From Polyangiaceae bacterium (GTDB taxonomy: Bacteria > Myxococcota_A > Polyangia > Polyangiales > Polyangiaceae): 64,000 nucleotides of DNA. Of the stretch, positions 1 to 8,474 are shown piece after piece (position 1 is the first letter of the stretch; each line of letters starts with the position of its first letter). The notes beneath the pieces are model-generated. The model saw nothing but the letters and a program-made list of their open reading frames with translations, searched no databases and had not been told where the DNA came from. The stretch lies in the NCBI GenBank assembly GCA_025353725.1, contig JANXOF010000023.1, positions 267,244 to 331,243 on the forward strand, read 5' to 3'. Both the position numbers and the translations under genes were made by a program.

Positions 1-395
1 ATCTGACTTCCCGGGGCGTAGGCCGAATCCCATCGTCCGTCTCCGTTCGCCGCGTCGACGTGGCGCTGCCCGTGCTCAGTCATCCGCCCAGCCGCCGTGA
101 GTCGCGCGACGTGCCGGCGGTTGACCTGACTCCAAACGCTCTTCCGTTTGCGGAGCGTGAACCGCTGAAGAAACGAGGCCTCGTCGAACGACTTTCTGAG
201 CCCGTCGATCCAGCCCCAGCAGAGCGCGACATCCAACGCCTCCGCGTAGGTCACGGTCGGAAGCCCCGAGCCCTTTTTGTGGATCTTCAGCCAGAGCTCG
301 CTTTCGCGTGCATGATGCTTGGCGAGCCACGTCTCAAAGGCCTGCGCATCGCTGAAGCTGCGGATTCGTTTGGAATCGGGGATTACCGGCGCCAA
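1..395 (-). CDS. YdeI/OmpD-associated family protein, C-terminus cut by window edge
   Basis: About 131 residues are visible on the minus strand and the frame stays open to base 1, so the C-terminal third lies outside the window. The translation runs MAPVIPDSKRIRSF, then FETWLAKHHARESELWLKI, TYAEALDVALCWGWIDGLRK, FLQRFTLRKRKSVWSQVNR and MTEHGQRHVDAA. These are the typical blocks of the YdeI/OmpD-associated (bacteriocin-protection-like) family. I chose the TTG at 395 because it gives the family N-terminus MAPVIP and follows an AGGGGTGG stretch; a second TTG one codon upstream is equally possible. Family members are small cytoplasmic proteins of about 190-200 residues with no settled biochemical role. 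Identification is from remembered family patterns and is fairly secure; function is not. Confidence 0.8.
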   Translation of the reverse strand, partial: MAPVIPDSKRIRSFSDAQAFETWLAKHHARESELWLKIHKKGSGLPTVTYAEALDVALCWGWIDGLRKSFDEASFLQRFTLRKRKSVWSQVNRRHVARLTAAGRMTEHGQRHVDAANGDGRWDSAYAPGSQ

Positions 396-477
396 CAAGA
401 ACCGCTTACCACCCCTGGGAGCTCTGCGCTTTGCCTTCCGGAAGCTCTCTCGGTGAAAATATCGCTATCCTTTGGAA

Positions 478-726
478 ATGGCGGACTCGTCGCAGCTACC
501 CTCCTCACCGGCACGTTCGATCCGCGTCGGCCCCTTGTCGGAGGAGTGGCGAGCCATGTCCCCAGACGCGCGAGAGAGCTTCCTTTTGGACGTGATCGAC
601 GCGCTTTCTGACGTGCAGACCAGCATTGAGGCATCGCTCTTAGGCTGGCCCCTGCGATACGCTGCGCGAGGTGCAGATTCGCGTCGTTTTCTTCTCTCTT
701 TTCTGCGTCTTCGCGACGGCGTGTAG
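478..726 (+). pseudogene. Possible N-terminal remnant of a Uma2-like (PD-(D/E)XK) gene
   Basis: A short frame encodes a protein beginning MADSSQLPSSPARSIRVG, then PLSEEWRAMSPDARESFLL and DVIDALSDVQ. This resembles the N-terminus of the Uma2-like proteins common in Polyangia (pattern PLxxEWRxLSxxxRxxFLxxVxDALSD), which normally continue for about 150-200 more residues with the nuclease core. Here the similarity stops after about 50 residues, the rest is Arg-rich and shadow-like, and the frame ends inside the next gene. I read it as a truncated remnant. It could also be a chance frame, since there is no good ribosome binding site. The comparison is from memory. Confidence 0.3.
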
Positions 727-2380
727 TCGGCCCCGCGCGGACGCGACAGGCTCGGCCGGGACGGGCAGCACGCCCGCTTTAACCTCTTCCGCTTCGCAGG
801 CGAGCCTGCCCGTGGAAGTCATCGTCGCTTACGGGAGCGAAAAAAAGACCTGGTTTGAAGAGGCGGCGCGAGCCTTTGAGCGCACCGGCGCGAAGACAGA
901 TAGCGGGCGCGTCATCAAGGTGCGCGGGCGCGCCATGGGCTCGGGCGAGTGCGTGCAAGGCATCGTCTCCGGCGACATCAAAGCTCACGTGTTCAGCCCG
1001 GCTTCTCAAGCCTATGTGACGTTGCTCAACGACGCCTGGCGTCAGAAGACGGGGCGTCCGCAAGCGCTCGCGCCTCAGGGAGACGTGCTCGTCTTGTCGC
1101 CGGTCGTCATCGCTATGTGGCGGTCGATGGCGGAAGCGCTCGGTTGGCCGAAGGCCTCCATCGGCTGGTCGGACCTTCTCGCCATCAGTGCCGACCCTCG
1201 CGGCTGGGGGGCAAAGGGAATGCCCGAGTGGGGACGCTTTAAGTTCGGTCATAGTCATCCTGAATTTTCCAATTCAGGATTCCTCGCCGTGCTCGCCGAG
1301 GCTTACGCAGGCGCGAAAAAAACACGAGGACTCACGGCCCTGGACCTTGATCTCAAAGCCACACGCGCTCAGCTATCTTCGATTGAGGGCACGGTCGTTC
1401 ACTACGGAAAGTCGACGGGGTTCTTCGCCGACAAGATGTTGGAACGCGGACCGAGCTATCTCTCAGCCGCGGTCCTCTACGAAAATCTCGTGGTTGAATC
1501 GTATGCGGGAGCCGCGCGGACGACGCCTCCAGTCGTCGCGATTTACCCGAAAGAAGGTACATTTTGGAGCGACCACCCGTGGTCCATTCTCGACGCCGAG
1601 TGGGTGGGCGCCGAAGAGCGTAAAGCGGCCGAAAAGCTCGGAGCTTTTCTCAAAGCAAAGCCTCAGCAAGCACGTGCGATGGCCCTCGGCTTTCGTCCTG
1701 GCGACGCCTCGCTCGCCATCGGTGCGCCGATTGACGTAGCTCACGGCTGCGACCCGAAGCAGCCCCAGACACTCCTGGAGCTTCCCGATGCGCAAGCGAT
1801 GCAGAGGCTCATTCAGGTATGGAAGGAAACGAAACGCGGGGCCGATGTAGTGTTCGTGTTCGACAAGTCGGGGTCCATGCGCGGTCCGCCGCTCGACCAG
1901 GCGCAGCGCGGGGCGAAGGCGTTCTTCTCGAACCTTTCGGACGGCGACGACGCGAGCTTGCTGTTCTTCGATAATCGCGTGTATCCCGTCGTTGGGCCGA
2001 TACGTGTGGACTCTGCCGGGCGTGCGTCGCTCGGCAAGCGGATCGACGGCGTGGTCGCGGACGGCGGAACGGCGCTCTACGACGCGATTGAAGCAGCCTA
2101 CGCGAGCCTCGAAGTGCGAGCCCGTATGAACCCGACGCGGATGCACGCGGTCGTCGTCATGACCGACGGAAATGACGAATCAAGCAAGACCAAGCTCACG
2201 GAGCTCAAACGGCATTTCCCGACCGAAGAAACCGCCATTCGAGTCTTTACGATAGCGTACGGTGCGCAAGCGAACCCGACAGCACTCTCCGAAATCGCAG
2301 AGGCCGCGCGAGGGTCGGCCGTCAAAGGGAGCACGGACGACATTCAACAGGTTTATGCCGACATGGCGGCGTTTTTCTGA
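671..2380 (+). CDS. Lipoprotein with solute-binding-like domain and VWA domain
   Basis: A 569-residue exported protein. The GTG start gives a lipoprotein signal peptide ending FVFATAC (Cys18). Residues about 45-365 resemble the bacterial extracellular solute-binding fold (SBP_bac_11 type), with the blocks YGSEKKTWFEEAA, FKFGHSHPEFSNSG and MALGFRPGDASL. Residues about 390-565 form a von Willebrand factor A domain with a complete MIDAS start, DKSGSMRG (Asp398, Ser400, Ser402), and a later VVVMTDGNDE block. It should bind a metal-dependent protein ligand through the VWA domain while anchored in the envelope. It is the first gene of a three-gene operon; its stop overlaps the next start as TGATG. 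The last gene of the operon is a paralogue of its binding domain. No permease or ATPase accompanies it, so a transport role is doubtful. Confidence 0.85.
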   Translation: MQIRVVFFSLFCVFATACSRPRADATGSAGTGSTPALTSSASQASLPVEVIVAYGSEKKTWFEEAARAFERTGAKTDSGRVIKVRGRAMGSGECVQGIVSGDIKAHVFSPASQAYVTLLNDAWRQKTGRPQALAPQGDVLVLSPVVIAMWRSMAEALGWPKASIGWSDLLAISADPRGWGAKGMPEWGRFKFGHSHPEFSNSGFLAVLAEAYAGAKKTRGLTALDLDLKATRAQLSSIEGTVVHYGKSTGFFADKMLERGPSYLSAAVLYENLVVESYAGAARTTPPVVAIYPKEGTFWSDHPWSILDAEWVGAEERKAAEKLGAFLKAKPQQARAMALGFRPGDASLAIGAPIDVAHGCDPKQPQTLLELPDAQAMQRLIQVWKETKRGADVVFVFDKSGSMRGPPLDQAQRGAKAFFSNLSDGDDASLLFFDNRVYPVVGPIRVDSAGRASLGKRIDGVVADGGTALYDAIEAAYASLEVRARMNPTRMHAVVVMTDGNDESSKTKLTELKRHFPTEETAIRVFTIAYGAQANPTALSEIAEAARGSAVKGSTDDIQQVYADMAAFF

Positions 2381-3135
2381 TGCCGGAAGACGCGGTAAAA
2401 AAGTTCATCCGCGCCGCGACGAGTCGCCTTAATTTAGGCGTAGTCGGTGCGGCGGCCACCGCCGCGGCGGCCCTTCAGTCGTGGCCCGTGGTCGCGCTCG
2501 GAGGCGCGGCCTATACGGCCCTTGTGGCCTGGGACTTCGTGAGCGGAAAGAAAGACAAAGCCGAGACGATTCCCGGCGCGGCTACTCTGCACGACGCGTC
2601 GATGCAGCGATTTGCAAACGCGATTGGCTCGGCCAACGTGGAACGCGAAACGGTACTTCGCGACACGTCCGACGAGGTGAAGGCCAATCTCGCACTTACA
2701 CTCGCAAGTGCCGCGGAGCTTGAAGCACGAGCAGGCAAGCTCGTTCGCCGAGGAGACGAGCTTGCCCGCTACCTCGCGACTGTAAATCCTCACGCGGTCG
2801 CAAAGAGCGTGGCGGACCTCACGCAACGCGTATCCCAAACGCCAGACGCTGAGGCTCGTGCGCACTACGAGTCGGCGCGAATCGCGCGCGTGCAGCACTA
2901 TGAAGCCATTCAGGAGCTCGCGCTCGCCAAAGAGCGCATTGAAGCCACACTCCTCAGCATTGCGGCAACGCTCGACGGACTTGCTCCAAAAGTCGTTCGT
3001 ATGAGAACGTTGGACGCCGCAGCGATGGATGCGTTGAGCGGAAACTTGAAGAGTGAACTCGACACCATGAACGTTGAAATCGAGTCGTTCGAAGAGGCGC
3101 TCGCCTCGCTCACCCGGCCACCGAGTAAAGTATGA
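2380..3135 (+). CDS. Uncharacterised membrane-anchored coiled-coil protein
   Basis: 251 residues, family not recognised. A hydrophobic, Ala-rich stretch at residues about 18-50 (one or two membrane segments, starting LNLGVVGAAATAAAALQSW) is followed by a long, highly helical Ala/Glu/Arg-rich region to the C-terminus with coiled-coil character. It sits between two solute-binding-type proteins and overlaps both: TGATG at its start and ATGA at its end, so the three are almost certainly made together. A plausible role is a scaffold or membrane partner for the VWA protein; that is inference only. It has no signal peptide cleavage site and no catalytic motif that I can see. Confidence 0.7.
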   Translation: MPEDAVKKFIRAATSRLNLGVVGAAATAAAALQSWPVVALGGAAYTALVAWDFVSGKKDKAETIPGAATLHDASMQRFANAIGSANVERETVLRDTSDEVKANLALTLASAAELEARAGKLVRRGDELARYLATVNPHAVAKSVADLTQRVSQTPDAEARAHYESARIARVQHYEAIQELALAKERIEATLLSIAATLDGLAPKVVRMRTLDAAAMDALSGNLKSELDTMNVEIESFEEALASLTRPPSKV

Positions 3136-4355
3136 AAGCGAAACTCGCCATCATCGGCGCCTTCAGTCTTGCCGTTGCCGCCATTATCGCCATCACGGCA
3201 CTCCGAAAGAGTGAGGATAGCGGTAAGGGCTCGCAAGAAACAGGACTCCTCAATAAGACAGATGCTTCGATGGTCTCGGGGCAGACCTCTCCCGGACCTA
3301 GCGCCGTCGAAATCTCGATGCTTTATAGCACTGAGAAGAAGGAGTGGATTGAAGAGGTCGCGGCGTCGTTCGCGAAGGTACACCCTGAGATCAAGCTAAA
3401 GCTCGTGGCGAAGGGGTCGCTCGACGCCGAACAAGCCCTTCTTGAAGGAGTCGAGAAGTTCACGCTTTTCAGCCCGGCGGACTCGCTTGTCCTCAACCTT
3501 CTCGATGCTGACTGGACGTCGAAAAACCGCACTAAAGTACTTGCGACATCGGGGGAAGACGCACCGCAAACGTTGGTCATCACCCCCCTCGTTTTCGTCG
3601 CTTGGGAAGACCGCGCGGCCGCGCTCACGAAGGCGGGGGGAGGCGTCGTGACGTGGAAGTCTCTACGCAAAGCGCTTACCTCGAATCAAGGGTGGCCCGC
3701 GGTAGGAGGGAAAACAGAGTGGGGTTTCGTCAAGCTCGGTCACACCGACCCGACGCGCTCGAACTCAGGTTTGCAAGCCTTGACCCTCATGTCGTTCGAG
3801 TTCTTCGGGAGGCCGACCCTCGACGTGGGCGACGTTCTAAAGCCGGATTACCAAGCGTATATAAAAGACATTGAAAAAGGCGTCACAAAGTTCGAGTCTT
3901 CGACCGGCACGATGATGACGGACATGGTCCGTTTCGGCCCGTCCAAGTACGACATCTCAGTCGTGTACGAGAGCCTTGCCATTAGCCAAATTGAAAATGC
4001 GCAAGGGCGATGGGGCAGCCTGAAAGTCTATTACCCACAAACAACCTGTTGGAGTGACAACCCCGTCGCGCTGCTTCAAGGTGACTGGGTGACTCCGGCA
4101 CAGCGCACGGGCGCACGGACGTGGCTCGCTTTTTTGAGGAGCCGAGCGAACCAGGAGCGAGCGCTCGCGTATGGCTTTCGTCCGGGCGACCCGACCGTTC
4201 CAGTGAAAACCGCGGACGCTCAAAATCCGTTCACGCGCCTCGCAGCCTACGGCGTACGCGTCGAAGTACCGCCCGTTGCGGCGCCTCCGTCGGGCCCCGT
4301 CGTGCGCAACATGCTCACGATGTGGTCGCGCGTTGCGGCACCTGGAAGTCGCTGA
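3132..4355 (+). CDS. Exported solute-binding-like protein, paralogue of the upstream VWA protein's binding domain
   Basis: 407 residues with an N-terminal hydrophobic export or anchor segment (LAIIGAFSLAVAAIIAITAL). The rest matches an SBP_bac_11-like fold and aligns with the binding domain of the first gene of the operon: LYSTEKKEWIEEVAASF versus AYGSEKKTWFEEAARAF, FVKLGHTDPTRSNSG versus FKFGHSHPEFSNSG, and ALAYGFRPGDPTVP versus MALGFRPGDASLAI. It lacks the VWA domain. There is no lipobox Cys, so it may stay membrane-anchored. It starts with an ATGA overlap on the middle gene. The duplicated binding domain together with the VWA protein suggests a sensing or envelope-complex role rather than classical uptake; the ligand is unknown. 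Confidence 0.8.
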   Translation: MKAKLAIIGAFSLAVAAIIAITALRKSEDSGKGSQETGLLNKTDASMVSGQTSPGPSAVEISMLYSTEKKEWIEEVAASFAKVHPEIKLKLVAKGSLDAEQALLEGVEKFTLFSPADSLVLNLLDADWTSKNRTKVLATSGEDAPQTLVITPLVFVAWEDRAAALTKAGGGVVTWKSLRKALTSNQGWPAVGGKTEWGFVKLGHTDPTRSNSGLQALTLMSFEFFGRPTLDVGDVLKPDYQAYIKDIEKGVTKFESSTGTMMTDMVRFGPSKYDISVVYESLAISQIENAQGRWGSLKVYYPQTTCWSDNPVALLQGDWVTPAQRTGARTWLAFLRSRANQERALAYGFRPGDPTVPVKTADAQNPFTRLAAYGVRVEVPPVAAPPSGPVVRNMLTMWSRVAAPGSR

Positions 4356-4390
4356 ACCTCGTTCGCGTCGTCAAAACCACGCGCACGATC

Positions 4391-6487
4391 TTACTTATTC
4401 GGCGAGAGCGAGACGGACGACCCCGCATCATCGCTGTGCGCCGACGAAGTCAGAAACGGAGCCAGCCGTGATTCTGCGACCGCGAACGTGGCACGAATAC
4501 CGGCCGCGGAGCAGTGACGCTCGCTTGCAGAAAAAGCCCTACACGAAATGCGTTTCGGCGGCCCCCCCTCCCTCACGGTGACGTCGATAAGCAAGTCCGG
4601 TGGGCTTGTCAGCGTGGTAAGCGAGAGAACGCTCGTAGCCGTCAGACTCGCGACGGCGTCGGCGAGCGCTCCAGGGTCGCCCCCGAGGAGAACATTGCCT
4701 CCAGCTGTCACGCGCACGCGTTCAACGCGTTCGGCATCGCTCTGGAGCGCCGCGCGACTTACGAAAATGCGACCCGCGAGCTCGCGCAGCGCACGTGGCA
4801 CGACCATCACGCCAGTGCGCGAATCGACGCGCGCGTAGACTCCTCCTTCACCTTCGTTACCAAACCACAACGTCGCGAGGGAGGCGCCTTCTTCGACATC
4901 GAGTGTTACGCGGCATCCGTCAGGCGTGAAACCAAAGTGTCCGTCGTCAGCGTCCGCCACCCAGGCGTCGACGTGGCCGCGGACGATACCGTCGACGAGC
5001 TGCACGATAGCGCCATCTGTCTCGAAGCCGCGCGGCGACACGAGCCGGAGCCCCTCACCGCTCTCGCGAAGCTCCTGCTCCACACCACAACGCAAGAGCA
5101 CGCCCGTGACACGACGTGACTCGCCCTCGAGTGCATCGCGCGCACGCAGACTCGTCTCCCGCGCGAGCAAGCGACGAACCACCGAAGCGTCAACCTCGAG
5201 TCGCGCGTCATCCATGACACGCCTGAGCGTCGCGCCGCCGTCCGGGCGGAGCGTGCCGATGTCTACGCTCTCCTCGTGCTCTCCAGACCGCAGCGTCGTA
5301 CGCGCGATCGAGGAAAACGCGCCACCGCCGCGCGCGACCGAGCTCGCGGCCGAGGCTGTGATGCGTGAGAGGAGCTCCGTCGCGGCCTCCGCTTCTTTGG
5401 GCAATACGTCTCTATCGAGCGGTGAGCGTTGATGAAAACCAGAACCTTTACGGGCCAGTTCAAGGGCACCTTGCGCACCCATCGACGCGAAGCGCACTTC
5501 CTCGATTTCGTCCATGCGGAGGCCAAAAACGAGCGTTTCGGTCATGTGTGCGGCGTCGACGACAAAAGCGTCGACGATGTCCTTCGGGGCGCAGACCGCG
5601 ACTCGTGTGGGCGCCTTTCGAAGAACGATAACGTCGGCCGGATGCCCCGGACACGTAGAGCCAATCACGAGTTCGGCCACGGACTTCGCGCCGTCGGTCG
5701 GGGTGAGACGCAGCGTGACGGCAGGGTGAGCCGTCAAGGCGTCAACGTCGGCGTCTTTCGGAAACGCTTCAGCACGCATTTCTGCAAGCGCCGCCCACAC
5801 GCGCTCGATGGCGATCCGTGACGCAAGCACCCCCGTCTCCAGCACGCGGAACCCGCGTTCGTCGAGACGCTCAAGCGTGAAACCATCGTTCGGCGTTCTC
5901 GCCTCGAGTCGATGCAACTCAGTGGCGAGATAGGGAACTACGGCGCGGTCGCGGTAAACATCGGAGGAGGCGAGGAGCGCCTCCGTAAACTCTTTGGAAA
6001 CGACGAGAGCGGACTCGCCCGTCACGCGAAAATAACTCGACCCCTCAGGCGTTGGTGAAGCGCCGCCGAGCGCGAAGGACACCTCGAGCTTGCCCATCCG
6101 CAGCATGCCCTTCGCGCGGGGCGCGTCGAATCCGAGCGCGGCGCCCTCCGCAGCTTTGCGCTCGAACCGCGCGTTTCCGAGAACGGAGACGAGTCTGCGC
6201 ACGGCGACGGAATCCGCCCGTTCCTGCCTCGGCGCGACCATGCGCCAGTGGTCGTCGAGTCCCGCGGCCGCCGTGCGATCCCCAGGGTGCTCCCGCTGAA
6301 GAACGAGCGTTTCAACGTCATGCACTATCGTGATGCGCTCGAGATCCTCGACGTTCCAAGTTACGAAAGCGCTACTTCCGCGCGTCTTTCGCTCCTCATC
6401 GGTCGCGCGCGGACGGTCGAACCAAAGCCAAAGTCCGAGTACGAGAGCACTCGCGAGGAGCATCACCGTCACGGCGTGCGTCTTCAA
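4391..6487 (-). CDS. DUF4340 domain protein of a gliding-type ABC export operon
   Basis: 698 residues. The start is TTG (TTGA overlap with the preceding stop) and gives an N-terminal anchor, VMLLASALVLGLWLWF, followed by a large extracytoplasmic region of repeated beta-rich modules. The early block FVTWNVEDLERITIVHD and the later repeats of the same type are typical of DUF4340 proteins. These usually sit directly downstream of a GldG-like gene in ABC-2 export operons. Here the two are separated by an ATPase/TOPRIM pair, although the reading frames remain overlapped. Role: probable periplasmic accessory of the ABC system encoded at 8475-11859; substrate unknown. Confidence 0.8.
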   Translation of the reverse strand: MKTHAVTVMLLASALVLGLWLWFDRPRATDEERKTRGSSAFVTWNVEDLERITIVHDVETLVLQREHPGDRTAAAGLDDHWRMVAPRQERADSVAVRRLVSVLGNARFERKAAEGAALGFDAPRAKGMLRMGKLEVSFALGGASPTPEGSSYFRVTGESALVVSKEFTEALLASSDVYRDRAVVPYLATELHRLEARTPNDGFTLERLDERGFRVLETGVLASRIAIERVWAALAEMRAEAFPKDADVDALTAHPAVTLRLTPTDGAKSVAELVIGSTCPGHPADVIVLRKAPTRVAVCAPKDIVDAFVVDAAHMTETLVFGLRMDEIEEVRFASMGAQGALELARKGSGFHQRSPLDRDVLPKEAEAATELLSRITASAASSVARGGGAFSSIARTTLRSGEHEESVDIGTLRPDGGATLRRVMDDARLEVDASVVRRLLARETSLRARDALEGESRRVTGVLLRCGVEQELRESGEGLRLVSPRGFETDGAIVQLVDGIVRGHVDAWVADADDGHFGFTPDGCRVTLDVEEGASLATLWFGNEGEGGVYARVDSRTGVMVVPRALRELAGRIFVSRAALQSDAERVERVRVTAGGNVLLGGDPGALADAVASLTATSVLSLTTLTSPPDLLIDVTVREGGPPKRISCRAFSASERHCSAAGIRATFAVAESRLAPFLTSSAHSDDAGSSVSLSPNK

Positions 6488-7164
6488 TGGTTCCGTCGCA
6501 GGGAGTCGGCGCGTTGCTCGATGGCTGCCATCGTGCGATTCGCCTCCCTACATACCTTGCGGACTTGTTTGGTCTTTGTCGCAACGATTTCACCAAATTG
6601 TTGATAACGATGCAGTTCTTTCCAAGGCTTTTGATCCTTCGAGCTAGTGCGAAGTTTCTTCTTCTTGACGAGAAAGGCGACGGGGTTGTCGATCGCCTCC
6701 GGCGAAACCTCTTTTGGAAACAACGCTGCAATGACCCAAGCCTCCACTGCCCGCACGGGGGTACAAATGATCACGGCCTCGGGCAGCTTCCGAAGCGTTT
6801 CCGTGAGTAGCCAGCTCGTGACGACGTCACGCAAGCGACCCGCTTCGTAGCTTCCCACATCCTGCGGTGGGTCGACGATTCCTGCGTCCAGGGCGATGTC
6901 TACGTCGATAGCCACGAGCAGAAGATCGATAGGGTCGCCAACGTCTGGGTCTAAAACATCGCGCAAACGATCCGCGTGGGTCTCGCACCAACGTTTGACC
7001 TGCGTCCAGCCTGCGGCGCCCTTTGCGCGATCGGTTTCGTCAAGTTCAGGCTGTAAGTAGCGCACCTCCCCAATATCAGGCCAGAGAGACATGAGGATGG
7101 CTCGCAAAATGGGTACGTCAGTCTGCCCTTCACAGACGAGCGCGGCGACGCGTGACTTAGACAT
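6484..7164 (-). CDS. TOPRIM-like (DUF4276/RloB-type) protein, partner of the adjacent AAA ATPase
   Basis: 226 residues. The N-terminus has VAALVCEGQTDVPILRAIL, fitting TOPRIM motif 1 (hydrophobic strand, Glu-Gly, Asp). Near residue 85 is LLLVAIDVDIALDAG, fitting the TOPRIM DxD motif. Further on is a TPVRAVEAWVIAAL block, like the P..EAW.LA block of DUF4276/RloB-type proteins. TOPRIM proteins of this kind are metal-dependent nucleases or nuclease-like effectors. The start overlaps the end of the AAA ATPase gene by 8 bp and its stop overlaps the DUF4340 start. An ATPase followed by a separate TOPRIM protein is the layout of PARIS (AriA/AriB) and AbiL defence pairs. The domain call is by motif reading only. 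Confidence 0.65.
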   Translation of the reverse strand: MSKSRVAALVCEGQTDVPILRAILMSLWPDIGEVRYLQPELDETDRAKGAAGWTQVKRWCETHADRLRDVLDPDVGDPIDLLLVAIDVDIALDAGIVDPPQDVGSYEAGRLRDVVTSWLLTETLRKLPEAVIICTPVRAVEAWVIAALFPKEVSPEAIDNPVAFLVKKKKLRTSSKDQKPWKELHRYQQFGEIVATKTKQVRKVCREANRTMAAIEQRADSLRRNH

Positions 7165-8413
7165 CGGGCATGCCCCCGAGCAACCCCTCCACCCAAAGCC
7201 GGCTTACGGCATGCTCCCCGTGCTTGGCCTTCAGCGCTGCAAAGTCACGAACGGGAACACGTTTGACTTTGGTGTGTCCCTGCCTGTCGCGGCCCACTGT
7301 AAAAAGGCGCACCCGTTCGTCGCTAAGATCAAGGCCGTCTAGAACCAGTGGATTATGCGTCGTCAAGAGCGCTTGCCGCCCCGAGTCCAATGCATGACGC
7401 ACGAAGGCGCGCGTAAGTTCGCGTGCTGTCCGCGGATTAAGCGCTTGATCGAAATTGTCGACGGCAAACACGCGTGGGGATTGCGAATGTGCAGCGAGTA
7501 CTAACATAAAGAGCACGTAGAGCGCGCCTTCGCTCGCATCGTAGCCAGAAAGGCTACTGCGACCTTTCGCCATGAACCGATCCGTAAATTCTACAACAAT
7601 GCGATTGGCCGGAACGCTCGGAGAAAGAAAGCTACGCTTCGGCTCGCCTGCCGTTACGCTTTTTGCCCAATCGATCATAGAAAGCGCTTCATCAATGATG
7701 GTTTTACCTCCTCCCTGACGCTCCAGCAGTGAGATCGCTTCGGCAAGCTGGCCCCCATAGAGACCGACCGGACTCCTCGGCGCCGTATCGGGGGCGATCC
7801 CGCGAAGTACCGGCGTTACGGGAGCGAAAATAGCAAATCCGTCGAGCGCATCGAGAAAGCCTCGAACGTGCACCGGCGTTTTTCGACTCGCACGTACGAG
7901 CGTCGTGACGCTGCGATTGTTCTCCAAAGGAACCGAGAGATCGAGCGCGGTCGCATTTCCTTTTGGACCGCGGGAAGCGAGCGTTTTTTTTTGCTCTCGG
8001 AGAGTCTCATTGCCAAATACCCAATAGGTTCCCGCTTGCTTGGTAGGATTAGTAATGTATACGTGATAGTCAGTATCCTTACCGGACACGGCTCGCAGTG
8101 AAATCTTCGGGGCGACTTTCTCAGTACCAAAACTACTTTTGTAGAGTTCGGGAACTCCAGGACGGACTCCCCTTCGGAGCAATGCCTGATCGTCCACGGA
8201 ACCTGCCGCGCACGCGCCGAGGATACCGATCGCTTCGAGCAAGCAGCTTTTACCGGCCCCATTCGCGCCGACGAACACATTTACCTGACCGAGTTCGACA
8301 GACACGTCCTTCAGCGACTTGAAGTCTTTGACAGTCACCGATGCCAGATGCGCCGTCGTGTCCGCGGTTTCGGCGACACGTCCGTGAGCGCCTTTTCTTT
8401 GCTTCATCGCCAT
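7157..8413 (-). CDS. AAA family ATPase (OLD/AbiL-type), putative defence protein
   Basis: 418 residues. I chose the ATG at 8413 because it has GGAGA about 9-10 bases upstream and avoids overlapping the GldG-like gene; an in-frame ATG two codons on is also possible. Walker A is GANGAGKS at residues 49-56, after VTVKDFKSLKDVSVELG. The signature-like region is SGYDASEGALYVLFMLVLA, Walker B is RVFAVDN at 314-320, the D-loop region is FDQALNPR and the switch His is in LLTTHNPLVLDGLD. This is the SMC/ABC-like AAA_21 or AAA_15 type seen in OLD, AbiL and PARIS ATPases. The residue after the Walker B Asp is Asn, not Glu. A run of nine adenines interrupts the coding strand near residue 141. Together with the TOPRIM gene it looks like a cargo module inserted in the ABC operon. 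Confidence 0.8.
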   Translation of the reverse strand: MAMKQRKGAHGRVAETADTTAHLASVTVKDFKSLKDVSVELGQVNVFVGANGAGKSCLLEAIGILGACAAGSVDDQALLRRGVRPGVPELYKSSFGTEKVAPKISLRAVSGKDTDYHVYITNPTKQAGTYWVFGNETLREQKKTLASRGPKGNATALDLSVPLENNRSVTTLVRASRKTPVHVRGFLDALDGFAIFAPVTPVLRGIAPDTAPRSPVGLYGGQLAEAISLLERQGGGKTIIDEALSMIDWAKSVTAGEPKRSFLSPSVPANRIVVEFTDRFMAKGRSSLSGYDASEGALYVLFMLVLAAHSQSPRVFAVDNFDQALNPRTARELTRAFVRHALDSGRQALLTTHNPLVLDGLDLSDERVRLFTVGRDRQGHTKVKRVPVRDFAALKAKHGEHAVSRLWVEGLLGGMPDV

Positions 8414-8474
8414 CGTGTTTATTCTCCGCGTGAACGTCTCAGTACAACGAAGCGTATTGTCGGTGCGTGCATCT

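Noticed and set aside
779..1258. Minus-strand frame of 159 codons opposite the VWA gene
   Set aside because: Arg/His-rich shadow without family features; the plus strand has clear motifs.
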